Below the pieces are notes generated by a model that ran no database searches, had not been told where the DNA came from, and saw only the letters and a program-made list of their open reading frames with translations. 64,000 nucleotides of DNA from Mercurialis annua (taxonomy: Eukaryota; Streptophyta; Magnoliopsida; Malpighiales; Euphorbiaceae). Made by a program: the position numbers and the translations under genes. Location: positions 14,833,001 through 14,897,000 of the forward strand of contig NC_065573.1 in the NCBI RefSeq assembly GCF_937616625.2, read 5' to 3'. This document shows positions 58,301 through 64,000 of the stretch, one piece after another (the first letter of the stretch is position 1; every line of letters begins with the position of its first letter).

Positions 58301-58344
58301 CAGTACGTCATTGGAAACCCATTGGAAAAATACGGGGTGTTACT
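55342..58344 (-). repeat. 5' LTR of the minus gypsy element, holding a solo LTR
   Basis: In element orientation it begins GTAACACCCCGTATTTT (58344, terminal base changed) and ends CACGATATATGAAATTGGGC then TGTGACA (55342). Without the 482-bp insertion it is about 2.52 kb, the size class of the other large LTRs in the window. Frames within it are not genes. The TATA-type CTATAAAATAG is at about 58043-58033 (minus). Confidence 0.75.
56983..57459 (+). repeat. solo LTR (477 bp) of the Tat/PMD element family
   Basis: It starts TGTTTACACCGGCCC, ends TTTCCAGGCGAACA, and is flanked by a perfect CTAAC duplication (56978-56982 and 57460-57464). It aligns along its full length with the 3' LTR at 13932-14408. 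The perfect duplication shows loss of the interior by LTR-LTR recombination. Confidence 0.95.
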
Positions 58345-59066
58345 ATATGTTATATATTTGGTTGATTAGAACTCTAGAGTTAGGCGTGGTTGTTCTTGTA
58401 TTGATTGTTAATTATTTGATTTGTGTTAGATTCACCTAGTTTAGGGCGTTCGTTGTTGGAAGAGTTGTAGCAATGCGGCTTGCTTAATCCGGCTAGGGTC
58501 TATGCATTCGGCAAGGACTTTGATTTTTATTTGTTATATTTATTTTATGAAGTATAAGCATTAATATTTCAATTATCATTTTCGAAATCTGTTTTCGAAT
58601 ATCATATTGAAAACTTGGAACGTGCTACCTAATGGGTGTCATTAGGATTATGTGCACTCCGGAAACATTCATATGAGATTGCGAAAGATTATTTATTTAC
58701 TCGTGTATCGAGTAATATAGATTCAGCTCGGTAGATTATATTCTCGGGCCATATGTTTAACGATAGTACTCGGTTAATTCAGTTCTCGGGCTATGCGCTA
58801 ATGAATGTACTTAGTTGATGAATTTCTCGGGCATCACAACTTGGGTTCAAGTGAAGTTAGTGACGTACTCACTTAGTTAAATTCTCGGTAGTTTCGGCTA
58901 GTTGGTATCATTGATTGATATTGTGGTTTAAGAGTTTGATCGGCGATACGTCTTGGTAGATTAAATTCTCGTGAGTTGCAATCATTTAGATTTGATGATA
59001 TTATGAGATATCACGAGTTTGAGGATTAGAGTTCTATTGAATAATTTTACATACTTATTTTTAATA

Positions 59067-59436
59067 GGGTTAATTCCTAAAAAAATCACGAACTTTACAC
59101 GAAGTTTCATTTTAATCATGACCTTTAAAAGTTGTCATTTAAAGGCACGAACTTTCATTTTATTTCAAATATATCACCGAAGTAAAATTTGGTGTATTTT
59201 ATCTCACTAAAAATTCCTAATCCTAGATACTCTAACTGAAAGATAATAAGATTTGATGTTGATTAATAACTTGGGTCTTTCATTAATGATTTAGTGAAGA
59301 ATTTAGTCAATAAAAATACACTGAAATGATGAATTTGAAACAATATGAAAGTTCGTGCCTTTAAATGGCAACTTTTAAAGGTCATGATTAAAATGAAACT
59401 TCGTGTAAAGTTCGTGATTTTTTTAGGAATTAACCC
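59067..59436. mobile_element. Mutator-type MITE, 370 bp, with about 100-bp near-perfect arms
   Basis: The ends GGGTTAATTCCTAAAAAAAT and their reverse complement extend for about 95 bp with one mismatch that I can see. The flanks TTTTTAATA and TTTTTAATG form a 9-bp duplication with one mismatch. The near-perfect arms suggest recent origin or strong hairpin-mediated maintenance. Confidence 0.85.
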
Positions 59437-59708
59437 TTTTTAATGTATGTATTATACGATTTTGTTTTATATTCAATAATTAGATATAACATGTAAAACT
59501 CGCTCAGTTTCGACTAACCCCAGTTGTTGTTCCCATTTTGATGTTTTAACGTTAAAAGTATTGATGAACTTCTAGTTTACGTTCGGAGGTTCATAAATGA
59601 TTTATCTCCAGGACAATGTCGCTATGCTAAAGCTTTTTCTATTTAGACAGCCTGAAGTGTTTGAAGAGCTGGGAACAGTATTTTCAGTCCTCAATAAAGC
59701 TTGATAAT

Positions 59709-60840
59709 GAACAAAGGACCCCCTGAAGTTGGCACAAAGTATCAAAAACGTCAAAATTAGCAAAACGGGATCACTTTTACCCTGAACTTGTCAAATTTGG
59801 TACAAACCCCCCTCCCCACTCTCACCTAAGAGAGTGAGATACACTCTCCGGTTTTGATAGTGGTTTTATTTTACCAAGGTGGTTTTTAAAAGAAAAAAGT
59901 TTAAAATAGTCCTAATTCTTTTTAAACATTTTAAATTAATACCTAATAATTAAAAAAAAACAATCTCATCCATTTAATTTAAAGCTTAAAATAACAAATT
60001 AACCCTCCAATTATAATTTTTTTTACAAAAAAACATTCTTTTTAATTTATATAGATATAAATAGTTTCATAAAATCAAAAACCGGAAAACAAATTTATAC
60101 ATTCTAAATTAAAATCGACCCCTCGAGTTAAAAAAATCTCCAATCTCAGGCGAAAATTTCCAATCTCAGGCGAGGAGGGGCTCCTCCTCGCCTGAGCAGA
60201 GTAGCTGCTGCTCCGGTAAGGAGCATCAGCTCCTCCTTCAAGAACAACGATCTGTTCTTGGCAAGAACAGATCGTTGGATCCGTTCTTGCCAAGAACAGA
60301 TCAGCGGCGATCTGTTCTTGATAATCTGTTCAAGAACAGATCCACGCGATATGTTCTTGTCAAGAACAGACCGCCTGGATCTGTTCTTGTCAAGAACATA
60401 TCGCATGGATCTGTTCTTGACAAGAACAGATCCATGATCTGTTCTTTAATCAAGAATAGATCGTGGGTCTGTTCTAGATTCAAGAACAGACACTTTTTTT
60501 GAAGGAGCTGCTGCTCCGATGAGCAGCATCTCCTCTTTTCCGGTGAGGAGGTTGAGCTCCTCCTCGCCGAATTTTTTTAAAAAATTGATTTGTTTGGAAT
60601 AAAGTCTAAAATGGTTCCCAAATTAGTTAAGTTTAATTATGATTAATTAGGATTTAATCATAATTAATTAGAATAAATAATGATTAATTAGAAACTCACT
60701 CTCCATTTAAGATGCCACGTCAGCATAGGGGTGTTTTTGTACCGGTTTTGCCAAATTCAGGGTAAATATGATCCGATTTTTCTACTTTGAACGTTTTTGA
60801 TATTTTGTGCTAAGTTGGGGGGTAAAATGATCCTTTGTTC
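59709..60840. mobile_element. Mutator-type non-autonomous element, 1132 bp, with palindrome array
   Basis: It begins GAACAAAGGACCCCCT and ends in the reverse complement form GATCCTTTGTTC. The arms pair over about 130 bp. A perfect 10-bp duplication GCTTGATAAT flanks it (59699-59708 and 60841-60850). The interior holds an inverted pair of GGAGCTCCTCCTCGCC-like blocks around the array at 60240-60492. It does not code for a transposase. Confidence 0.85.
60240..60492. repeat. array of GATCTGTTCTTG/CAAGAACAGATC palindromes
   Basis: Nine or so half-site pairs of TGTTCTTG and CAAGAACA repeat over 250 bp. Most form near-perfect palindromes of 20-25 bp separated by 4-10 bp. On either side are opposed GGAGCTGCTGCTCCG-like blocks (60205-60240, 60500-60560). 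Open frames on both strands here are consequences of the repeat. Confidence 0.85.
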
Positions 60841-61420
60841 GCTTGATAATACCCAGATTTAGTGTTATAAATGTCATTAATATAAAATTCCAATAATTTT
60901 TATCTGGAGGGGGATCGATTACTGATGGGGATACTCAGCACAACTGCCAATAAAATAAAGAAAAAGGAAAAAAACTCGATAATTTTTTTGATTGTGTGAA
61001 ATGAACAAAAGCCACACCTAAATTTTGATATAATTATTTTAATTATAAAGTTTAAATATTAAAACAAAAAATAACTTTTCTTCTTTGAGACCTGCCACTT
61101 AAATTAAGCGGACAATAAATTTATTATGTTAGTAGCTACGTTGAAAAGACAGTACTAAGTAATGACAATATAAATAAAGAAAAAGGCTTATGATGAGACC
61201 TTAGTGAATATAATGATGAAAGCACCATAAACGATCCTGCACAAAATGTATAGCATGTGCAGAAATCCAATTAAACATAAAAATTCCATTCAATTTTGAT
61301 TTTTAATTATATATAAAAAAATCATTTTATTAGTTTAATTTTATTTTTTATAAAAAAATATATTAAATTCATCGTCAGTACAAATGTAATAAAAAATTCA
61401 AATTCTTTAAAATCAAGGGA

Positions 61421-61798
61421 AAAATTACAAAAAAACCCTAATCTTTTTTTTTTTTAAAATACAGATTAGCTCTTTTATTTTTTTAACACAATTAAACTCT
61501 CGTGCTTTTAACATAGAACAATTAAACTCTTGTTATTTTAAAATAGAAAAAATAATCCTTTCTAACTTACTTTTTAAACACTTGCCCCCTCAAATTTTGG
61601 TATATTTTAAACATTAAAATAGTCTTTAAACTTAAGATTATGAGAGATATGTCAGCCATTAATGAGTGTTTTTAATGGTGTTATACGAAAAAGGTTATTT
61701 GTTCTATTTAAAAATAAAGAGGGTTTAATTGTACCAAAAAAAATAAAAAGGCTTATCTATATTTTTGTGAAAACTAAGAGGATTTTTTTAGATCTTTT
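61421..61798. mobile_element. MITE-like inverted-repeat element
   Basis: The arms of about 120 bp pair imperfectly (left ACAATTAAACTCTCG, right reversed ACAATTAAACCCTCT). The flanks are A-rich, so a duplication could not be decided. Non-coding. Confidence 0.55.
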
Positions 61799-61829
61799 GT
61801 CAAAAATAAATAAAATCAAAAATCAATCT

Positions 61830-62413
61830 AATCGATGGAAACTGAATCCTATCATAACTATAGTGGAACCGAGTGGTACAAGATGCACCCTCCGGGAGAA
61901 TATCAGTTCTCGCCTAAAGTATCAGAACCAGATAATATCGGTGGCCAAATCCATGAGATTCGCCAAGCCTGAAGATCAAAGGAAGAATCAGCCGAATCCT
62001 CAGGATAAATCGGAATCCCACAAGACTCGGAAAAAGTGTGTTGCCTGAGGGATTCGCCTGAAACCGGATATACGGCATATCTTTTCTATTCATATAAAAA
62101 CTCCAACTTAGAAAGATAAGTTTATTCAGGAAGATATTCCTGGATAAGACTTTCTCCTGAATAAGGAATCTCTTTCCTATTCAAGCTCAATCCCTACTAA
62201 ATAAGAATCACTTTCCTATTCGAAGTCTACTAGGTATTCTCTCAGCTACTATATAAAGAGTTTGAAGTATGCCTAAAAACACAATTACATTCATATACTC
62301 AAAATGCTGCTCAAGCTTAAACTGACTTTAGCATCCGAGAGTTAATCGGACAATAACCGTCCGGTTAGCTTCTATCCTGTTTTGCAGGTTATAAACCGGA
62401 TCAGAAGGCAGAC
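61830..62413 (+). promoter_or_regulatory. 5' LTR region of a plus-strand gypsy element
   Basis: A TATATAAAG box is at 62250-62258. The LTR end is near ACTCCA (62413), followed by the primer-site-like stretch at 62421-62440 (TTGACGTCATCTGTGGGAA), a decayed form of the TGGCGCCGTC motif at 2870-2889. The start of the LTR was not resolved. Confidence 0.5.
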
Positions 62414-62508
62414 TCCATTAATTGACGTCATCTGTGGGAAATAGCTCGAAAACTTCTAACTAGAAGCTACTTTTTTCTGAACTCAAAAATAAATTTTTCA
62501 TTGAAGGA

Positions 62509-64000
62509 ATGACTTCTGACGGATCAAACCTAAAAAAGAAGCAACCAATGGACCTAAAGAATCATCAGCAAACTCCAAAGGTGATAAACATCATTGGGAA
62601 CGATGGCTCAAGTACGGCCAAGACATTGAATCTCACCGGGAGCGGTGGGCACAATGCAACCAGAGGTAACAACATTGGAGGAACCTCGTTTTCCACTCCC
62701 CAGTATTAGACAATTCATGTCATGGGAAGCAATCCCATCGCATTCCTTGACCTTGGAGCAAATAGCGAGCAAACACCCAACGTGGTGACCCAGAGGTCTA
62801 ACATGAGATCCTGAAAAAGATGTTGGAAGCTTTCCAAGAAAATTTTGACAAGATGGATAATGAAGCCCGAAAATCGAATGAGGCCCATGATGAGACGATG
62901 AAAATATTAAGAGAGCAATTCATCATGCCCCCTACCCGACAAAGCAGAAAACACGAGGAGAAACCCCAACCACCAAGGAACGACCAGAAGAGACGACAAC
63001 TGAAGAAATAACGATGAGCACGAGACTCTTAAAAACCAGGACGAATGGAATGAAGACTCAGAAGAAGAATATCAAGGGAATGACGCTAAAAATGGAGAAA
63101 ACCAAGATGAAGTCCGAAGCAGATCTAACTCAAAGAGAGAGGAGCGGAGGGAAAAAGAGAAGGAAGACACCCCCGCAAAAAGCAAGAGGCAAGAAAGCAA
63201 AACTGGGAGGGCGCAATCCAAAAAGAGAAACCATGAGGATGAAAGCGAATCATTGCAAAAAAGCAAAACCACGTACGTAGGATAGGAGGAGCTAGAGGAA
63301 AAAAATAGCTAAGGCCCTAATGAAGCTGAAAGCCGAAGAGGAAGACATTGACGACCTGAAATTGAAAGGTTCGCCTCTATGAGCCGAAATCATGTAGGAA
63401 ACGATCCCTCATAATATGAAGCTGCCTATTATGCCGATATTCAACGGAGAAAGAAACCTAAAGGACCACACGTCCAGATTCTCAGCAACAATGGGCTTAC
63501 TAAGCGTTTCATACGCAATCCTGTGTCAGGTCTTCCATACCACCCTAATTGGAACCGCCTAAAGATGGTATAACAAGCTCAAGTAAAGATCGATCAAGAA
63601 TTTTACAGCTCTGTCGACCGAATTCCTCAACAGTATCTCACTAACATCCCAGCCAGAACGACCACCAGCATCCCGAGATCATGCATCCAGGAAGAAGGGG
63701 AAACACTGAGAAGCTACATTGAGAGGTTTAACAAACAAGCCATGAAGATCGAAAATTTGAATGTCGATATGGCAACCGAAACACTAAGGGATGGAACGCG
63801 ATTCGGAAAATTAGTAGACAAGCTGCTATTTAACAAGCCGACCACTTTCATAAATATGATGGGAATCGCAAAAAGTACTTTGAACTAGATGAGGGACGAA
63901 GCGATATTAGAGGAAAAGAGGCAAAAGGAAAGGACTCGAAAGAATGATCGAGTGACAGACCGAAATCCAGAATAGACAAAAGGCGTTAGAGGCCTGAAGA
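62509..64000 (+). pseudogene. gag: Ty3/gypsy gag pseudogene, cut by window edge
   Basis: It opens at 62509 (MTSDGSNLKKKQP), followed by a helical segment (62820-63011, FQENFDKMDNEARKSNEAHD) and a Lys/Arg-rich region, then the gag core from about 63400 (PIFNGERNLKDH, RWYNKLK, YIERFNKQAMKIENLN). The last block matches YIERFNNEAMKIKDLN in the minus element at 1-3120, so the two edge elements belong to one lineage. Many stops and shifts: dead. Confidence 0.7.

Larger units (their letters stand above)
58345..60950 (+). repeat. LTR-like sequence (plus orientation) with two insertions
   Basis: Flanking sequence outside the two DNA elements resembles the 3' half of the large LTR family in plus orientation (for example CTACCTAATGGGTGTCATTAGG at 58626, against CTACCTATTGGGTGTCAATAGG in the LARD LTR at 43172; shared layout before the end). 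The termini are not clear. No gene. Confidence 0.45.

Noticed and set aside
60240..60492. Steroid-receptor-like AGAACA/TGTTCT half sites, or a CRISPR-like array
   Set aside because: Half-site orientation is reversed relative to the receptor element, plants lack such receptors, and there are no unique spacers of constant length or cas genes.

Overview
The window is plant nuclear DNA, from a eudicot and probably a rosid. The evidence is one spliced PIN-type auxin efflux carrier gene, tRNA-iMet primer sites, and LTR elements, MITEs, a Helitron, CACTA and hAT elements of plant type. I cannot name the species. Almost everything except the PIN gene is transposon-derived, often nested two or three levels deep.

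Layout. (1) 1-3120, minus: the 5' part of a decayed Ty3/gypsy element (LTR promoter, primer-site region, gag and protease with in-frame stops). (2) 3140-14408, plus: a decayed Ty3/gypsy element of Tat/Ogre type. It has gag, protease, RT, two RNase H domains and integrase, then a long 3' section carrying an ANTISENSE plant-mobile-domain (PMD) gene with splice sites, a polypurine tract and a 477-bp LTR. A hAT-like element (8-bp duplication) sits in the PMD gene, and a Helitron sits inside the hAT. (3) 14409-21133: LTR-like remains, two tRNA-type SINEs and several Mutator-type MITEs with clean 7-10-bp duplications. (4) 21134-23902, minus: a complete PIN1-like gene of six exons and 587 codons, the only apparently functional host gene. 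(5) 24330-28336: a CACTA-type fragment with a 5S-rRNA-like segment, then a 5'-truncated L1-type LINE. (6) 28342-34580: a large LTR in minus orientation, split by a very young 3.46-kb Copia element whose single open frame lacks integrase and the RT active site. (7) 35402-44224: an 8.8-kb LARD-like element with LTRs over 2 kb and a non-coding, purine-rich interior. (8) 46990-52748: a second PMD-like sequence running into a tandem array with an exact 637-bp period of PMD exon-intron-exon modules; one unit holds a second hAT element. (9) 52749-58344: a minus-strand gypsy gag, cut by a CACTA element, plus its long 5' LTR, which holds a solo LTR of the Tat/PMD element. (10) 58345-60950: LTR-like DNA with a MITE and a 1.13-kb Mutator-type element containing an array of palindromes. 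(11) 61421-64000: a MITE and the start of another gypsy element of the same lineage as (1), in the opposite orientation.

Only the PIN gene (auxin export) and perhaps the Copia gag/protease look capable of making a normal protein. The less usual structures are the antisense, intron-bearing PMD gene inside a retrotransposon, the 637-bp PMD module array and the palindrome array. Boundaries of insertions were set from terminal motifs and target-site duplications read directly from the sequence.
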